64,000 nt of DNA from Kosakonia oryzae. GTDB lineage: Bacteria; Pseudomonadota; Gammaproteobacteria; Enterobacterales; Enterobacteriaceae. A model generated the notes under the pieces. The model was not told the DNA's origin. It did no database searches and saw nothing but the letters and a program-made list of their open reading frames with translations. Every line of letters begins with the position of its first letter. Positions within the stretch are counted from its first letter, which is position 1. Positions 49,186 through 59,994 of the stretch are shown here, one piece after another. Location of the stretch: NCBI RefSeq assembly GCF_001658025.2, contig NZ_CP014007.2, forward strand, positions 1,426,001 to 1,490,000. Reading direction: 5' to 3'. A program made the translations under genes and the position numbers.

Positions 49186-49245
49186 ATGATTGAACATGAA
49201 CTGGGGAACTGGAAAGATTTTATCGAAGGTATGCTTCGTAAATAA
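49186..49245 (+). CDS. ypfM: 19-residue protein YpfM
   Basis: The ATG at 49186 opens a 19-codon frame, MIEHELGNWKDFIEGMLRK, that differs from E. coli YpfM at a single residue (Gly for Val, from memory). AGAGAGG lies 6 bases upstream. Conservation of length, sequence and position next to acrD supports a real translated small protein. Amphipathic by appearance; function unknown. Convergent with acrD. Confidence 0.9.
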   Translation: MIEHELGNWKDFIEGMLRK

Positions 49246-49304
49246 TTTCCTGACGAATCGTTAAGCAGTGACGGCTTAAAAATAAAATGTGACTAATCAC
49301 ATAA

Positions 49305-49334
49305 AAAAAGGCGACTCTTCGGAGTCGCCTTTTT
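49305..49334. terminator. acrD terminator, bidirectional
   Basis: A perfect 13-bp stem (49305-49317 and 49322-49334) capped by a C-TTCG-G tetraloop, with an A-run on one side and a T-run on the other, between convergent ypfM and acrD. It can terminate both strands. Confidence 0.88.
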
Positions 49335-49341
49335 GCTGGCC

Positions 49342-52300
49342 TTATTGCGCGCGCTCTTTCAGCGGGAAGCGGCGACGCACCAACACAAAGAACAGCGGTA
49401 CGAAGAAGATGGCCAGGAGGGTGGCGGAGAGCATCCCGCCGATAACGCCCGTACCAACCGCATGCTGGCTGCCGGAACCGGCCCCGGTGCTGGTCGCCAT
49501 CGGCAGCACGCCGAAGACAAAGGCCAGCGAGGTCATCAAAATAGGGCGCAGACGCTGGCGGCACGCATGCAGCGTTGAAACCAGCAGATCTTCACCTTTC
49601 GCATTTATGTCGTTGGCAAATTCAACAATCAGAATGGCGTTCTTCGCCGACAGGCCGATAACCGTCAGCAGGCCCACCTGGAAATAAACATCGTTTTCCA
49701 GCCCGCGCAGCCAGGTCGCCAGCAGCGCACCGATCACGCCGAGCGGCACGACCAGCATCACCGAGAATGGCACCGACCAGCTCTCATACAGTGCCGCCAG
49801 ACACAGGAACACCACCAGCAGCGACACGGCATACAGCGCAGGAGCCTGCGCGCCAGAGAGCCGTTCCTGATAGGACATTGCCGTCCACTCCAGCCCAAAA
49901 CCGGTCGGCAACTGTTTGACCAGCTTCTCCATCACATCCATTGCCGTACCGGTACTGACGCCGGGAGCGGACTCCCCGATAATCTCCAGCGCGGCATAGC
50001 CGTTGTAACGTTCGAGGCGCGGCGAACCGGTCTCCCAGCGCGAGGTGGCAAAGGCTGAGAAAGGGACCATCGTTCCGCTGCTGTTGCGCACGTACCAGAG
50101 ATTGATGTCGTCCGGTAACATGCGGTACTTCGCGGCGGCCTGCACGTAGACTTTCTTCACACGGCCGCGATCCATAAAGTCATTAACGTAGCTGGAACCC
50201 CAGGCCGTTTGCAGCGTGTCGTTGATATCATCAATCGACACGCCCAACGCCTGCGCTTTGCGCTGATCGATATCAATTTGCAACTGTGCGCTGTCGTCGA
50301 GGCCGTTATGGCGAACGCGGGTCAGCGCCGGATCTTTCGCTGCCATCTCCAGTAGCTGGTCGCGCGCCGCCATCAGCGCATCGTGGCCCGCTCCGGCGTG
50401 ATCCTGCAACTCCATATCAAAACCGGCGGAACTGCCCAACCCGCTGATGGCTGGCGGGCTGCTGGCAAAGATGCGGGCTTCATTAATGCGGTTAAACGCT
50501 TTGGTGGCGCGTTCAATAATGGCGGCGGCGCTGCCGGTTGTCGGGTTACGCGCATCCCAGTCTTTCAGGCGGACAAACAGACGTGCAACGTTTTGCCCGT
50601 TCCCCCCGGGGCCGGAGCCGACGGTAGAGAAGACCGATTCGACATTCTCTTTTTCATGGGTGAAAAAGTAATCTTCGACTTTTTGCACCACTTTTAGCGT
50701 CTGTTGTTGCGTTGAGCCGCTCGGCAATTGCACGGAAGTGGTAAACATCCCGCGGTCTTCCAGCGGCAAAAACGAAGTGGGCAGGCGCAGGAAGAGGAAC
50801 ACCATGCCGCCAATCAGCAGCACGTAGAGAAGAATCCAGCGCAGGCTGCGATGGAGGATTTTCCCCACCACAGTCTCATAGCGATGCGCGTTGCGGTCGA
50901 AAACACGGTTAAATGCGCCGAAGAACCCTTTCTGACCGTGCAACTCGCCCTTGTGCAGCGGTTTCAGCAGCGTCGAGCACAGCGCTGGGGTGAGGATCAT
51001 CGCCACCAGTACCGACAGCACCATCGCCGACACAATGGTGATGGAGAACTGACGGTAGATAGCGCCCGTGGTGCCGCCAAAGAAAGCCATCGGCACAAAC
51101 ACCGCCGACAGCACCATCGCAATCCCGACCAGCGCCCCCTGAATCTGGCCCATCGATTTGCGCGTCGCTTCCCTGGGCGAAAGCCCCTCTTCGGTCATGA
51201 TGCGTTCGACGTTCTCGACCACCACAATCGCATCGTCCACCAACAGACCGATAGCCAGCACCATGGCGAACATGGTCAGGGTGTTGATGCTGTAACCGAA
51301 GGCGTAGAGCACCGCGAACGTACCGAGCAGCACGACCGGTACGGCAATGGTGGGGATCAGGGTGGCGCGGAAGTTTTGCAGGAACAGATACATCACCAGG
51401 AATACCAGCAAGATCGCTTCCAGCAGGGTTTTCACCACGTCGATAATGGAGGCTTTTACAAACGACGTGGTTTCATAAGCAACTTTATATTCCAGACCAT
51501 GCGGGAAAAAGGGTTCCAGCTCGTTAAGCCGGTTAATCACCAGTTCGGCGGTCTCCATTTCGTTAGCGCCGGAGGCCAGTTTTACCCCCAGACCGGAGGC
51601 GGCTTTCCCATTAAAACGGCTTAAGTAATCATACTTTTCTGCGCCCAGTTCCACCGTTGCCACATCGCCCAGCTGTACTTCAGATCCATCCTGGTTGACG
51701 CGCAGTGTGATATTGCGAAACTGTTCCGGCGTTTGTAATAACGACTGCGCATTGATGGTGGCGTTAAGCGCCTGGCGGTCAACGGAAGGCGTACCGCCAA
51801 GCTGGCCGACAGCGATCTGCGCGTTCTGCGACGAAATGGCTTTGGTCACGTCGGAGGCGGTGAGCTGGTAGCTGTTGAGTTTTGCCGGGTCGAGCCAGAT
51901 GCGCATCGAATATTGCGAACCGTACGCATCGATATCGCCGACGCCGTTGACGCGGCTGATTGGGTCCTGAATATTACTGGCGACATAATCGGCGATATCC
52001 TGTTTATCCATCGATCCGTCGGTGGAGACGAAGGCGATGGTCAGGATGTTGGTATCACCGGTTTTACGCACCGTTACGCCCTGATTCTGTACCGCCTGCG
52101 GCAGCTTACGCAGCGCGGACTGCAACTGGTTTTGCACCTGTTGCACGGCTTCATCCGGGTCGGTTCCGGCGCTAAAGTTCAGCGTCACCGTCGCCTGGCC
52201 AGCTGAGCTACTTTGTGATGACATATACATCAGATTATCGAGGCCAGTCATATTCTGCTCGATAACCTGGGTGACGGTATTTTCCAGCGTTTGCGCCGAA

Positions 52301-52455
52301 GCGCCAGGGTAGTTAGCAGTAATACGAACGTTCGGTGGTGCTAAATCAGGATATTGCTCGACAGGTAAAGAGATAATGGCAAGTGTCCCCGTAAGACAGA
52401 GCAGGATCGCCAGCACCCACGCAAAAATGGGGCGATCAATAAAAAAATTCGCCAT
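49342..52455 (-). CDS. acrD: Aminoglycoside/bile-salt RND efflux pump AcrD
   Basis: Inner-membrane RND transporter, 1037 residues as in E. coli AcrD, working with AcrA and TolC to export aminoglycosides and other amphiphiles. The protein starts [19 protein letters not shown]. Proton-relay residues are visible in [17 protein letters not shown] (Asp pair at ~407-408) and in the TM10 segment [21 protein letters not shown] (Lys). A BaeR box 74 bp upstream predicts BaeSR envelope-stress control. AcrD rather than AcrB is supported by position and length. Confidence 0.95.
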   Translation of the reverse strand: MANFFIDRPIFAWVLAILLCLTGTLAIISLPVEQYPDLAPPNVRITANYPGASAQTLENTVTQVIEQNMTGLDNLMYMSSQSSSAGQATVTLNFSAGTDPDEAVQQVQNQLQSALRKLPQAVQNQGVTVRKTGDTNILTIAFVSTDGSMDKQDIADYVASNIQDPISRVNGVGDIDAYGSQYSMRIWLDPAKLNSYQLTASDVTKAISSQNAQIAVGQLGGTPSVDRQALNATINAQSLLQTPEQFRNITLRVNQDGSEVQLGDVATVELGAEKYDYLSRFNGKAASGLGVKLASGANEMETAELVINRLNELEPFFPHGLEYKVAYETTSFVKASIIDVVKTLLEAILLVFLVMYLFLQNFRATLIPTIAVPVVLLGTFAVLYAFGYSINTLTMFAMVLAIGLLVDDAIVVVENVERIMTEEGLSPREATRKSMGQIQGALVGIAMVLSAVFVPMAFFGGTTGAIYRQFSITIVSAMVLSVLVAMILTPALCSTLLKPLHKGELHGQKGFFGAFNRVFDRNAHRYETVVGKILHRSLRWILLYVLLIGGMVFLFLRLPTSFLPLEDRGMFTTSVQLPSGSTQQQTLKVVQKVEDYFFTHEKENVESVFSTVGSGPGGNGQNVARLFVRLKDWDARNPTTGSAAAIIERATKAFNRINEARIFASSPPAISGLGSSAGFDMELQDHAGAGHDALMAARDQLLEMAAKDPALTRVRHNGLDDSAQLQIDIDQRKAQALGVSIDDINDTLQTAWGSSYVNDFMDRGRVKKVYVQAAAKYRMLPDDINLWYVRNSSGTMVPFSAFATSRWETGSPRLERYNGYAALEIIGESAPGVSTGTAMDVMEKLVKQLPTGFGLEWTAMSYQERLSGAQAPALYAVSLLVVFLCLAALYESWSVPFSVMLVVPLGVIGALLATWLRGLENDVYFQVGLLTVIGLSAKNAILIVEFANDINAKGEDLLVSTLHACRQRLRPILMTSLAFVFGVLPMATSTGAGSGSQHAVGTGVIGGMLSATLLAIFFVPLFFVLVRRRFPLKERAQ

Positions 52456-52903
52456 CAGAAAGAAAACCTCATATCGCTGCGTATCGTTATAGTCACATTG
52501 CTTGCATCAATGTAGCGGCAATGCCGAAACCAATCGTGGAGAAAAAAAGGAGAAAATGTAAATTATCATGCCTGTTTAAGGCGTATCGTTGCCGAAGCTA
52601 TTTTAACCCAAATTTTCTCCCGCCATTTCGCCAGTCTAAAGACGTTTTTTCACAGTTATTGATTATTTGCGCTATTGGCGGAAAAAAACACCCGCCTGAT
52701 GGTAGCGCTACACGGCGCCTTTTTTTAGCCCTGCAAGCAGACGTATTTGTTCCTAAATGCGTCAGGAAATTGATCTGCTACAAGTTCGTGACAAATAGAT
52801 AACCTTTCTGGGCAATTGAACATTGCCTGTCTTTAAGACTCCCGGTAAATACAATGCCTGATTAAAACCAGGGTTAAACAAATTAAATAAAAAGAAGGTT
52901 GCC
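52456..52903. other. acrD-aegA divergent intergenic region, narQ absent
   Basis: 448 bp without a convincing gene. E. coli has narQ (nitrate/nitrite sensor kinase) between acrD and aegA; no trace of a histidine kinase is seen here. The left part holds the BaeR box. Near aegA, TTGAT-CTGC-TACAA (52770-52783) keeps one perfect FNR half and a poor second half, a weak candidate for anaerobic control of aegA. A 93-codon plus-strand frame at 52521-52802 has no family features and is not called. Confidence 0.7.
52529..52546 (-). promoter_or_regulatory. BaeR box upstream of acrD
   Basis: On the minus strand TTTTTCTCCACGATTGGT matches the BaeR consensus TTTTTCTCCATNATTGGC at nearly every position, 74 bp before the acrD ATG. 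BaeR activates acrD in E. coli and Salmonella. Confidence 0.75.
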
Positions 52904-54883
52904 ATGAATCGTTTTATTATGGCGAACAGCCAACAATGTATAGGATGTCGAGCCTGTGAAGTTGCCTGCGTGATGGCGCATAACGATGAGCAACATGTAT
53001 TAAGCCCCGAACAATTTCATCCGCGAATTACAGTTATTAAACATCAGCAGCAGCGCAGCGCAGTGACCTGTCATCACTGTGAAACGGCGCCCTGTGCCCG
53101 CAGTTGCCCGAACGGCGCCATTAGCCGCGTCGATGATTCGGTGCAGGTTAACCAGCAGAAATGTATTGGCTGCAAATCCTGCGTTGTCGCCTGTCCGTTC
53201 GGCACCATGCAAGTGCTGGTCACGCCCGTTGGCGAAGGTCAGGTAAAAGCGACAGCGCACAAATGCGATCTCTGCGCGGGGCGCGCTGAAGGTCCGGCCT
53301 GCGCGCAACATTGTCCGGCAGACGCGCTGCAACTGGTGAATAGCGACGTGCTGGCGAATCTGGCAAAAACACGCCGTCTGCGTACCGCAAGCCATGAAGT
53401 TCAGCCGTGGCACAGCGTTGCGGCGCTGACACCCGCTTTTGACGATCGCAAGGTGCGGCAGATGCGTAAAACGCCCGCGCGCGGAGAGCCGGATAAACTG
53501 CCGCTGGCGGCACGCAAGTGCGGCTTTGATGAAATCTACCTGCCGTTTCGCGCTGACCAGGCGCAGCGTGAAGCGCAACGCTGTCTGAGCTGCGGCGAAC
53601 ACAGCATCTGCGAATGGACCTGTCCGCTGCATAACCATATTCCGCAGTGGGTTGCGCGGGTGAAAGAGGGCGATATTGCCTCCGCCGTTGAGCTTTCCCA
53701 TCAAACCAACTGCCTGCCGGAGATAACCGGTCGCGTCTGCCCGCAGGATCGTTTATGTGAAGGCGCCTGCACGGTGCGCGACGAGTATGGCGCGGTGACC
53801 ATCGGCAATATCGAGCGTTACATTTCCGATCGGGCGTTGGCGCAGGGTTGGCGGCCGGATTTAGGCCAGGTGCAGGCAGTGGATAAACATATCGCTATTA
53901 TCGGCGCCGGTCCTGCCGGGCTGGCCTGCGCGGATGTGCTGGCGCGTCATGGCGTCAGCGCGACCGTCTTTGACCGTCACCCCGAAATTGGTGGTCTGCT
54001 GACCTTTGGTATTCCCTCCTTCAAACTGGATAAGTCGCTGCTGGCGCGCCGCCGGGAGATCTTCAGCGCGATGGGCATCCGTTTCGAGCTGAACTGCGAA
54101 ATCGGCAAGGATATTGCGCTGGATACGCTGCTGAGTGATTACGACGCGGTGTTTATCGGCGTGGGAACGTACCGTTCGATGCAGGCCAATCTGCCGAACG
54201 ACGACGCGCCTGGCGTGTATGATGCGCTGCCGTTCTTGATTGCCAATACGAAACAACTGATGGGGCTGCCGGAAATTGCGGAAGAGCCGTTTATCAATAC
54301 CGAAGGCCTGAATGTCGTGGTGCTGGGCGGTGGCGATACGGCGATGGACTGCGTGCGTACGGCGTTGCGCCACGGGGCGAGCAAAGTGACCTGCGCGTAT
54401 CGCCGCGACGAAGCCAATATGCCCGGTTCGAAAAAAGAGGTGAAAAACGCTCGCGATGAGGGGGCGGAATTCGAATTTAATGTGCAACCCGTGAACGTGG
54501 AGCTGAATGAAAGCGGCAAAGTTTGCGGTATTCGTCTGCTGCGAACGCAACTGGGCGAAGCGGATGCGAAAGGGCGTCGTCGCCCGGTGCCGATTGCGGG
54601 CAGCGAGTTTGTCATGCCTGCCGATGCGGTGATCATGGCGTTTGGCTTTAACCCTCATTCCATGCCGTGGCTGGAGCGCCAGGGCGTGCGCATGGATGAG
54701 TGGGGACGTATTGCCGCCAGCGTTAACAGCCCGTACCGTTACCAGACCAGCAACCCGAAAATTTTCGCCGGTGGCGATGCGGTACGCGGCGCCGATTTGG
54801 TGGTGACGGCCATGGCGGAAGGGCGTCATGCCGCGCAAGGCATGCTGGACTGGTTAGGGGTAAAAACGCCGGATAAGCATTAA
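52904..54883 (+). CDS. aegA: Putative oxidoreductase AegA (ferredoxin + GltD-like)
   Basis: A 659-residue fusion, same length as E. coli AegA. The N-terminal ~190 residues are a HyfA/HydN-like four-cluster ferredoxin (CIGCRACEVACVMAH, CHHCETAPCARSCP, CIGCKSCVVACPFG, CDLCAGRAEGPACAQHCP). From ~190 a GltD-like NAD(P)H:FAD oxidoreductase follows, with its own Cys-rich start (CLSCGEHSICEWTCP), the FAD loop IIGAGPAGLACAD and the NAD(P) loop VVLGGGDTAMDCVRTAL. AegA is tied to anaerobic urate/formate metabolism in E. coli; the exact reaction is not settled. ATG 52904 is preceded by AGAAGG. Confidence 0.95.
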   Translation: MNRFIMANSQQCIGCRACEVACVMAHNDEQHVLSPEQFHPRITVIKHQQQRSAVTCHHCETAPCARSCPNGAISRVDDSVQVNQQKCIGCKSCVVACPFGTMQVLVTPVGEGQVKATAHKCDLCAGRAEGPACAQHCPADALQLVNSDVLANLAKTRRLRTASHEVQPWHSVAALTPAFDDRKVRQMRKTPARGEPDKLPLAARKCGFDEIYLPFRADQAQREAQRCLSCGEHSICEWTCPLHNHIPQWVARVKEGDIASAVELSHQTNCLPEITGRVCPQDRLCEGACTVRDEYGAVTIGNIERYISDRALAQGWRPDLGQVQAVDKHIAIIGAGPAGLACADVLARHGVSATVFDRHPEIGGLLTFGIPSFKLDKSLLARRREIFSAMGIRFELNCEIGKDIALDTLLSDYDAVFIGVGTYRSMQANLPNDDAPGVYDALPFLIANTKQLMGLPEIAEEPFINTEGLNVVVLGGGDTAMDCVRTALRHGASKVTCAYRRDEANMPGSKKEVKNARDEGAEFEFNVQPVNVELNESGKVCGIRLLRTQLGEADAKGRRRPVPIAGSEFVMPADAVIMAFGFNPHSMPWLERQGVRMDEWGRIAASVNSPYRYQTSNPKIFAGGDAVRGADLVVTAMAEGRHAAQGMLDWLGVKTPDKH

Positions 54884-54950
54884 CACCCGGCGCGACAAAA
54901 CAGGCTCTTCGGCATATTATAACGCTAAGTGTTAGCGCTGCGGAGCCTGT

Positions 54951-55526
54951 ATGTCACTGAAAATTAAAGTCATTAAAGATAAAATCCTTTCTGAAAACTA
55001 TTTTGTTCTACGCAATATTACCTATGACCTGACGCGAAGGAACGGAGAGGTCATCCGTCATAAACGTGAAGTTTATGACCGGGGTAACGGCGCGACAATA
55101 TTGTTATATAACCCCGAAAAACAGAGCGTTGTGTTAATTCGTCAATTCCGGGTGGCGGCCTGGATTAACTGCAACGCGCATGGGACTCAAATTGAAACTT
55201 GCGCCGGTTTGCTTGATGACGATGAACCGGAAGTCTGTATCCGTAAGGAAACGATTGAAGAGACCGGTTATCAGGTCGGCGAGGTGCGTAAAGTCTTCGA
55301 ACTCTATATGTCGCCGGGCGGCGTGACTGAGCTGGTACACTTTTTTATTGCTGAATATGTCGATGCGCAGCGGGTCAATAATGGCGGCGGCGTGGAAGAT
55401 GAAGATATTGAAGTGCTGGAGTTTCCGTTCAGCCAGGCGCTGGAAATGGTCGCCAGCGGCGAGATTCGCGATGGCAAGACGGTGATTTTATTGCAGTACC
55501 TGAAATTATCCGGGTTAATGGACTGA
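54951..55526 (+). CDS. nudK: GDP-mannose pyrophosphatase NudK
   Basis: Nudix hydrolase of 191 residues cleaving GDP-mannose to mannose-1-phosphate and GMP. The Nudix box GX5EX7REUXEEXGU is present as GLLDDDE...KETIEETGY at ~85-107, with Lys in place of the first Arg. The conserved MSPGGVTELVHFF follows. E. coli NudK has the same length and position. Single gene, 67 bp after aegA. Confidence 0.95.
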   Translation: MSLKIKVIKDKILSENYFVLRNITYDLTRRNGEVIRHKREVYDRGNGATILLYNPEKQSVVLIRQFRVAAWINCNAHGTQIETCAGLLDDDEPEVCIRKETIEETGYQVGEVRKVFELYMSPGGVTELVHFFIAEYVDAQRVNNGGGVEDEDIEVLEFPFSQALEMVASGEIRDGKTVILLQYLKLSGLMD

Positions 55527-55557
55527 ATTTTAAAGGGTTAATTGCCGGAGGTTTCAG

Positions 55558-55584
55558 ATGAAACTATCCGATAAATCCGATTGA
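55558..55584 (+). CDS. Possible 8-residue leader ORF before ypfG
   Basis: An ATG at 55558 with an excellent ribosome site (GGAGG, 6-base spacing) opens a short frame MKLSDKSD ending in TGA. It precedes a long hairpin and ypfG, so it may be a leader peptide, a start for a remnant gene, or chance. No sequence homologue is known to me. Confidence 0.35.
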   Translation: MKLSDKSD

Positions 55585-55594
55585 GCAAGCGAAG

Positions 55595-55636
55595 CCGGAG
55601 ATAGAAGATACGCAGGTTCTGCGTCTCTTCTTCCGG
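55595..55636 (+). promoter_or_regulatory. Long hairpin in the ypfG leader
   Basis: A 12-bp stem with one mismatch (55604-55615 and 55619-55630) is extended by an outer CCGGA / TCCGG pair (55595-55599 and 55632-55636). It lies 13 bp before the ypfG ATG and could occlude its ribosome-binding region. Confidence 0.4.
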
Positions 55637-55649
55637 GGTTGTACCATTC

Positions 55650-56690
55650 ATGCGTTATCGCGGCGTTTTCACTCTGCTGTTCGGGCTTTTCTCTGCGCCG
55701 TTGTGGGCTGCGCCTGCACAACAATCTTTCTCCGACTGGCAGGTGACCTGCAATAACCAGAATTTCTGCGTTGCGCGTAACACCGGCGAACACCATGGAC
55801 TGGTGATGACGTTAGAGCGTAGCGCCGGTGCGCGAACCGATGCCACGCTGCGTATCGATCTGGGCGGGCTTGATCTGCCTGCGGCCAAAGAGCCGCCCAT
55901 CGCTGGCCGCCTGCAGCTTGACGAACAACCGTTAACGCTGGCCGGAGCACGCTGGCAAATCACCTCCTGGCATCTGATAACCAGTGATAGCGAAACCATC
56001 GCCCGTTTTCTGCAAACCATCCAGGAAGGGCAGGCCATTACCCTACAGGGCAGCAAAGGGACGATTTCGCTGGTGGGGCTGAAAGCCGCGCTGCTGTTTA
56101 TTGATTCGCTGCAAAAACGCGTCGGCAGCGAAACGGCGTGGATTAAAAAAGGCGATGGCCCGCCGCTTAGCGTCCCGCCTGCGCCCGCATTGAAAGAGGT
56201 GGCTCAGGCTAACGCGGCCCCGACACCGCTGACCCAAGCGGAACTAAACGACTTGCTGGATTACGGCAACTGGCGCATGAACAACAGCCAGTGTTCGCTG
56301 GATCCGATGCGCCGCCAGGTTCGCGTTTCGGCACTCACCGATGACAAAGCGTTGCTGATAATCGACTGTGAAGCCGGTGCGTATAACATTGTCGATCTGG
56401 CGTGGCTGGTGTCGCGGCAAAAACCGTTCGCCTCACGGCCCGTTCGCCTGCATCTGCCGTTTACGCCGGATAATGGCAACGATGAGATGGAGCTGATGAA
56501 CGCGGTATTTGACGAGAAAAGCGGCGAGCTGAACACGTTGTCGAAAGGTCGTGGTTTGCAGGATTGCGGCGTGTCGAGCCGCTGGCGTTTTGATGGCCAG
56601 CGTTTTCGCCTGGTGCGTTACGCTCAGGAACCGGCCTGCGATAACTGGCATGGCCCTGATGCGTGGCCCACGCTGTGGGTGACGCGCTAG
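55650..56690 (+). CDS. ypfG: DUF1176 periplasmic protein YpfG
   Basis: A 346-residue exported protein (E. coli YpfG 347). The N terminus MRYRGVFTLLFGLFSAPLWAAPAQ is a Sec signal peptide with cleavage after AWA/A-type residues. The mature part is DUF1176, with conserved Cys pairs in VTCNNQNFCVAR, NSQCSLDP, DCEAG, LQDCGVSS and PACDNWHG, which likely form disulfides. No function known. A hairpin-bearing leader with a strong ribosome site lies upstream. Convergent with tktB. Confidence 0.92.
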   Translation: MRYRGVFTLLFGLFSAPLWAAPAQQSFSDWQVTCNNQNFCVARNTGEHHGLVMTLERSAGARTDATLRIDLGGLDLPAAKEPPIAGRLQLDEQPLTLAGARWQITSWHLITSDSETIARFLQTIQEGQAITLQGSKGTISLVGLKAALLFIDSLQKRVGSETAWIKKGDGPPLSVPPAPALKEVAQANAAPTPLTQAELNDLLDYGNWRMNNSQCSLDPMRRQVRVSALTDDKALLIIDCEAGAYNIVDLAWLVSRQKPFASRPVRLHLPFTPDNGNDEMELMNAVFDEKSGELNTLSKGRGLQDCGVSSRWRFDGQRFRLVRYAQEPACDNWHGPDAWPTLWVTR

Positions 56691-56719
56691 CGCGAGCCGC
56701 GACGGATGGTGAAATAAAG

Positions 56720-56741
56720 GGCGCGCCAGCCGTGGCGCGCC
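56720..56741. terminator. Convergent hairpin between ypfG and tktB
   Basis: A perfect 9-bp GC-rich inverted repeat GGCGCGCCA / TGGCGCGCC (56720-56728 and 56733-56741) with a GCCG loop, 6 bp beyond the tktB stop and 29 bp after ypfG. Confidence 0.65.
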
Positions 56742-56747
56742 GCAGGT

Positions 56748-58742
56748 TTATTTTTTCAGTACCGCTTTGGCTTTCGCCACCACGTTTTCGACGGTAAAAC
56801 CAAAGTACGGGAACAGTTTTTCTGCCGGAGCGGATTCACCGTAGCCGGTCATGCCGACAATCGCCCCTTTCAGGCCGACATATTTGTACCAGTAGTCGGC
56901 GATCCCGGCTTCCACCGCAACGCGCGCGCTGACATCCGACGGCAGTACCGATTCGCGCCACGCTTCATCCTGGGCATCAAAGATATCCGTTGAGGGCAGG
57001 GAAACCACGCGCACATTCACGCCTTCGGCGCTCAGTTGCTCGGCGGCTTTGACGGTGATTTCCATCTCTGAACCGGTGGCAATCAGAATCAGATCCGGCT
57101 TCCCGCTGCTCTCCTTTAGAATGTAGCCGCCGCGGCTGATGGCTTGCACCTGCTCCGGCGTTCTCTCCATTTGCGTCAGGTTTTGCCGCGACAGAATCAG
57201 CGCTGTCGGGCCGTTATGGCGCTCGATGGCCAGCTTCCAGCCGACCGCCGCTTCTACCTGATCGCACGGCCGCCAGGTGCTGAAGTTCGGCGTTAATCGC
57301 AGGCTGGCAAGCTGTTCAACGGCCTGGTGCGTTGGGCCATCTTCCCCCAGACCGATGGAGTCATGGGTGTAGACCATAATCTGCCGCGCCTTCATCAGCG
57401 CAGCCATGCGCGCTGCGTTACGCGCATATTCGACAAACATCAGGAAGGTGGCGGTGTAAGGCACAAAGCCGCCGTGGTGGGCAATGCCGTTAGCAATGGC
57501 GGTCATGCCGAATTCACGCACGCCATAGTGAATATAGTTACCGGCAAGATCTTCTTTTAGCGATTTAGAGCCCGACCAGATGGTGAGGTTGCTGGGCGCC
57601 AGATCGGCTGAGCCGCCAAGCAGCTCCGGCAGTACCGGACCATACGTATTCAGCGTGTTCTGCGAGGCTTTACGGGTAGCGATTTTCGCCGGATTCGCCT
57701 GCAAATTATTGATCCATTCGCTGGTCGTTTTCTCCCATGATTCCGGCAGACCACCGCTCATGCGGCGTTTAAACTCGGCAGCCAGTTCCGGGTACGCTTT
57801 CTCCCAGGCCGCCAGTTTCTCATTCCATGATTGCTGCTGCTTCGTCCCGCGTTCGCGGGCATCCCACGCCTGATAGATCTCTTTGGGAATTTCGAACGGC
57901 GGGTATTTCCAGCCCAGTTTTTGCCGGGTCAGCGCCACTTCTTCTTCACCCAGCGCAGCGCCGTGCGACTCCTCTTTACCGGCTTTATTCGGCGAGCCAA
58001 AACCAATTACCGTGCGGCAGATAATCAGCGACGGCTTATCCTTCACGCTTTGTGCTTCCTCGATGGCCTTTTTCACCGCTTCCGGAGAGTGGCCGTCAAT
58101 ATCACCAATCACATGCCAGTGATACGCCTCAAAGCGTTTGGCGGTGTCGTCGGTAAACCAGCCTTCGGTTTCGCCATCAATGGAGATGCCGTTGTGGTCG
58201 TAGAAACCAATCAGCTTGCCCAGCTCCAGCGTTCCCGCCAGCGAACAGACTTCATGGGAGATGCCTTCCATCAGGCAGCCGTCGCCCATAAAGACATAGG
58301 TGTAATGATCGACGATATCGTGGCCGGGGCGGTTAAACTGCGCGGCCAGCGTACGTTCGGCAATCGCCAGTCCGACCGCGTTCGCCAGCCCCTGGCCCAG
58401 CGGACCGGTGGTGGTTTCCACGCCTGGCGTGTAACCAATTTCCGGATGACCCGGCGTTTTCGAGTGTAACTGGCGGAAATTTTTCAGCTCTTCGAGCGGC
58501 AAATCATACCCGCTTAAGTGCAGCAGGCTGTACAGCAGCATCGAAGCGTGACCGTTGGAAAGGATAAAACGGTCGCGGTCATACCAGGTGGGGTCGGCCG
58601 GGTTATGTTTAAGAAAATCATTCCACAGCACTTCGGCGATATCCGCCATCCCCATCGGCGCGCCAGGGTGGCCGGAATTGGCTTTTTGCACCGCGTCCAT
58701 ACTCAGGGCGCGAATGGCGTTAGCAAGCTCTCTACGGGACAT
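56748..58742 (-). CDS. tktB: Transketolase 2
   Basis: Thiamine-diphosphate enzyme of the non-oxidative pentose phosphate pathway, 664 residues. Visible motifs: [17 protein letters not shown], the TPP-binding [18 protein letters not shown] and the active-site His segment. E. coli TktB has 667 residues; its pairing with talA and position identify it as TktB rather than TktA. It lies 20 bp downstream of talA in the stationary-phase talA-tktB operon. Confidence 0.96.
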   Translation of the reverse strand: MSRRELANAIRALSMDAVQKANSGHPGAPMGMADIAEVLWNDFLKHNPADPTWYDRDRFILSNGHASMLLYSLLHLSGYDLPLEELKNFRQLHSKTPGHPEIGYTPGVETTTGPLGQGLANAVGLAIAERTLAAQFNRPGHDIVDHYTYVFMGDGCLMEGISHEVCSLAGTLELGKLIGFYDHNGISIDGETEGWFTDDTAKRFEAYHWHVIGDIDGHSPEAVKKAIEEAQSVKDKPSLIICRTVIGFGSPNKAGKEESHGAALGEEEVALTRQKLGWKYPPFEIPKEIYQAWDARERGTKQQQSWNEKLAAWEKAYPELAAEFKRRMSGGLPESWEKTTSEWINNLQANPAKIATRKASQNTLNTYGPVLPELLGGSADLAPSNLTIWSGSKSLKEDLAGNYIHYGVREFGMTAIANGIAHHGGFVPYTATFLMFVEYARNAARMAALMKARQIMVYTHDSIGLGEDGPTHQAVEQLASLRLTPNFSTWRPCDQVEAAVGWKLAIERHNGPTALILSRQNLTQMERTPEQVQAISRGGYILKESSGKPDLILIATGSEMEITVKAAEQLSAEGVNVRVVSLPSTDIFDAQDEAWRESVLPSDVSARVAVEAGIADYWYKYVGLKGAIVGMTGYGESAPAEKLFPYFGFTVENVVAKAKAVLKK

Positions 58743-58762
58743 CGTTCACTCCTTGGCAAAAG

Positions 58763-59713
58763 TTAAAGTTTGGCGGCCAGCAGATCTTCCAGTTTGCGCT
58801 GATCGACGGCGAACTGGCGGATACCGTCGGCCAGTTTGTCAACGGCCATCGGATCCAGGTTATGCTCCCAGCGGAACTCCGCTTCTGTAAGCGGTTCCGG
58901 GCGGTGGAAGGTTTGGCGGGAAGGAACCAGCTTGCGTTCCACGATCCCTTCTTGTCCCTGCAACTCTTTCAGCAACGCCGGAGAGATAGTCAGGCGATCG
59001 CAGCCGGCTAACGCCAGGATCTGTTCCGTGCGGCGGAAGCTGGCGCCCATGACGATGGTTTCGTAGCGATGTTGTTTGAAGTAATCGTAAATATTGCGCA
59101 CCGATTTCACGCCAGGATCTTCATCCACCACGTAGGGATCAAGCGGTTTGCGGTCGTTGTACCAGTCATAAATACGGCCGACGAATGGCGAGATGAGGAA
59201 CACCCCGGCTTCGGCGCAGGCGCGCGCCTGGGCGAAGGAGAACAGCAGCGTCAGGTTACAGTTGATGCCCTCTTTTTCCAGCTCTTCTGCCGCGCGAATG
59301 CCTTCCCAGGTTGAGGCCAGTTTGATCAGAATGCGGGATTTAGGAATGCCCTGTTCCTCATACAGCTCAACCAGGCGGTGCGCTTTGGCAATACTTTTCC
59401 CTTTATCGTAAGAGAGGCGCGCATCCACCTCGGTTGAAACGCGCCCTGGAATGCTTTTCAGAATTTCCGCACCAAAATTGACCGCCAGTTTGTCGCTGGC
59501 TTCCGCGACTTGCTGCTCCTGCGTTTTGCCGCGTGCTTTACCATAGGCAATCGCGTCATCAATCAGATGGGAGAAATGGTCCAGCCCGGCTGCTTTCAGC
59601 AGTAAGGAGGGGTTAGTCGTAGCATCTTCCGGCTGATAGTGGCGGATAGATTCGATATCGCCGCTGTCTGCCACTACGGTGGTGAATTGTTTCAGGCCGT
59701 CTAAATGATTCAT
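58763..59713 (-). CDS. talA: Transaldolase A
   Basis: Transfers a dihydroxyacetone unit in the pentose phosphate pathway. From ATG 59713 the protein has 316 residues, the E. coli TalA length; the longer frame to 59863 has no family match, and AAAGGAG precedes 59713. The Schiff-base Lys lies in [12 protein letters not shown] at ~128-139. First gene of the talA-tktB operon, divergent from maeB across a 281-bp region that should hold both promoters. Confidence 0.96.
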   Translation of the reverse strand: MNHLDGLKQFTTVVADSGDIESIRHYQPEDATTNPSLLLKAAGLDHFSHLIDDAIAYGKARGKTQEQQVAEASDKLAVNFGAEILKSIPGRVSTEVDARLSYDKGKSIAKAHRLVELYEEQGIPKSRILIKLASTWEGIRAAEELEKEGINCNLTLLFSFAQARACAEAGVFLISPFVGRIYDWYNDRKPLDPYVVDEDPGVKSVRNIYDYFKQHRYETIVMGASFRRTEQILALAGCDRLTISPALLKELQGQEGIVERKLVPSRQTFHRPEPLTEAEFRWEHNLDPMAVDKLADGIRQFAVDQRKLEDLLAAKL

Positions 59714-59994
59714 GAAAAATAACTCCTTTAAAAGCAATATGTTATTGGAGTGCTTCCGTTCGCACTTTGATAAGAATGAGAGATGCATAACAAAAAAGCA
59801 TAGCAGAAGCGTCCCGGCCTGCTTTTTGTGGGATGTAACAAAGATGCGATAAATTGATAACAATTTTGCTTATGTGTGGCCAGAGTTTGGTTATGTTCAA
59901 AGTTTGTCATCACAACAGCGGCCATACTAAGCGCCGTATTGGGATAGACATCACGCGGTACCCCTCTGAAAGCAAAACGCGAAAGGAACCTCAA

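Noticed and set aside
52521-52802. 93-codon plus-strand frame upstream of aegA
   Set aside because: It is rich in Cys, Phe and Arg with no domain, and overlaps the acrD regulatory region including the BaeR box antisense. It reads like non-coding sequence.
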